Shown here piece after piece: positions 63,149-64,000 of a DNA stretch of 64,000 nt. The notes under the pieces were generated by a model. That model was not told the DNA's origin. It saw nothing but the letters and a program-made list of their open reading frames with translations, and ran no database searches. Numbering within the stretch: the first letter of the stretch is position 1; the number at the start of each line of letters is the position of its first letter. The DNA comes from Coriobacteriia bacterium (GTDB lineage: Bacteria; Actinomycetota; Coriobacteriia; WRKU01; JAENWW01), in NCBI GenBank assembly GCA_016649875.1, contig JAENWW010000001.1, positions 124,001-188,000 of the forward strand, in the 5' to 3' direction. Made by a program: the position numbers and the translations under genes.

Positions 63149-64000
63149 CTATCCTCTGAGCCCGAGCGCGTCAAGCGATGCCGCGACCGTCGCAGCTGAA
63201 CCGCGCAGCGCTTCGAGTTCCGCTTCGTTGAAATCGAACTCGACGACTTCCTCGATTCCTGATGCACCGAGACGTGCCGGCACACTGATGAACACATCCG
63301 ATATACCGTACTCTCCCGTAAGATACGTGCAGCACGGCATGATTTCTTTCGTATCGAGAATGATTGCCGACACCATGCGGGCGATGGACGCGGCAGGCGC
63401 ATAGAACGCCGATCCGGTTTTAAGATGGGCGACGACTTCTGCGCCACCGAACACCGTCCTTTGCACAAGTTCGTCGACTTCCTCGCGCGATAAAATCTCG
63501 GTTATCGGCGTTCCTTTAACCGTTGTGAAACGAGGCATGGGAGTCATCGCATCTCCATGCGCGCCCATGGCCCACGACGTTATATCGGCCACATCGGCGC
63601 CGGTCTTCTCGGCGACCGCGAACGTGAACCGCGCCGAGTCGAGCACGCCTCCCATTCCGAAAATTCTGGACTTATCCAATCCTGATTTCTTATAAGCGAG
63701 ATAAGCCATGATGTCGAGCGGATTCGTCACGCACACAACGATTGCCTCAGGAGACACGGCCATGACGTTCTCGATGACATCGGCCATGATTTTCGCGTTG
63801 ATTCCGAGGAGATCGTCACGCGTCATACCCGGTTTACGGGCGATACCCGCGGTAATCACCACGACGTCGCTGTCGGCGGTATCTTTGTAGTCGTTGGTTC
63901 CCGTCACGCGGGATTCGAACTGCTCGACCGAACGCATGTGCATCATATCGAGCGCTTTTCCTTGAGGCACGCCTTCGACCACATCGATGAGACATACATC
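63149..64000 (-). CDS. mdh: Malate dehydrogenase, N-terminus cut off by window edge
   Basis: About 284 residues are visible; the beginning lies past base 64000. It is the LDH-like MDH class: DVCLIDVVEGVPQGKALDMMH, VVITAGIARKPGMTRDDLLGIN, VVCVTNPLDIMAYLAYKKSG, DSARF with the substrate Arg, and the catalytic His in SWAMGAHGDAMTPMP. One substitution is GMGGVLDSAR where most have GMAGVLDSAR. It shares an operon with fumarase, giving the oxaloacetate-malate-fumarate steps together. Confidence 0.94.
   Translation of the reverse strand, partial: DVCLIDVVEGVPQGKALDMMHMRSVEQFESRVTGTNDYKDTADSDVVVITAGIARKPGMTRDDLLGINAKIMADVIENVMAVSPEAIVVCVTNPLDIMAYLAYKKSGLDKSRIFGMGGVLDSARFTFAVAEKTGADVADITSWAMGAHGDAMTPMPRFTTVKGTPITEILSREEVDELVQRTVFGGAEVVAHLKTGSAFYAPAASIARMVSAIILDTKEIMPCCTYLTGEYGISDVFISVPARLGASGIEEVVEFDFNEAELEALRGSAATVAASLDALGLRG

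Noticed and set aside
1-64000. CRISPR arrays, insertion sequences, prophage or rRNA genes
   Set aside because: No regularly spaced repeats, transposase, integrase or rRNA sequence was seen on either strand.

Overview
The window looks like a chromosomal segment of an anaerobic, respiring actinobacterium, most likely of the Coriobacteriia or a close relative. This is an inference. It rests on an adenosylcobalamin-dependent ribonucleotide reductase beside an oxygen-sensitive anaerobic one, a ferredoxin-type complex I without its NADH module, a four-subunit 2-oxoacid:ferredoxin oxidoreductase, iron-sulfur class I fumarase, a nine-heme cytochrome c, a GlnR-type regulator and moderately high GC. 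No rRNA, insertion sequence, prophage or CRISPR array was seen. Most genes are on the minus strand in tightly overlapping operons, many with GTG or TTG starts.

Layout. 1-4.8 kb: nrdJ (truncated by the window edge) behind a pair of NrdR-box-like palindromes, then polA with a small membrane protein. 4.9-12.0 kb: a nitrogen-assimilation operon read leftward, Hdr-like iron-sulfur protein, three-piece glutamate synthase, glnA, and a GlnR-like regulator, with a good promoter at 11992-12020. 12.1-16.9 kb: an unknown 154-residue protein, a NapH-like membrane iron-sulfur protein, a sensor kinase and response regulator, and a secreted Gly-rich DUF2680-like protein. 17.0-25.6 kb: rpmE, rho, transaldolase, the threonine/lysine genes thrB-hom-lysA, argS, rlmH. 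25.7-35.5 kb: nuoABCDHIJKLMN, a complete 11-subunit complex I operon with no nuoEFG. 35.7-36.5 kb: a putative small RNA with three hairpins that share one GTGGTG loop, tRNA-Thr(CGU), and a degraded lysozyme-like gene. 36.5-46.9 kb: a long operon (ATPase, korDABC, XRE-cupin regulator, acyl-CoA synthetase, gshF) facing a second XRE-cupin and acyl-CoA synthetase pair. 46.9-53.6 kb: polysaccharide deacetylase, nine-heme cytochrome, guaB, a DUF4153-like membrane protein, an FKBP lipoprotein. 53.7-56.9 kb: a cobalamin riboswitch and nrdDG. 57.0-64.0 kb: mdh-fumA-MFS-fumB::tmk-holB-ricT, all overlapping or nearly so.

How the parts fit. Deoxynucleotide supply appears to be switched by vitamin B12: nrdJ needs it, and nrdDG, which does not, sits behind a cobalamin riboswitch. 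Candidate NrdR sites precede both. Reduced ferredoxin made by KOR could feed the truncated complex I and perhaps glutamate synthase. The parts most worth a second look are the three-hairpin RNA, the FumB-thymidylate kinase fusion, the riboswitch/NrdR arrangement on a class III reductase, and the Hdr-like protein heading the glutamate synthase operon.
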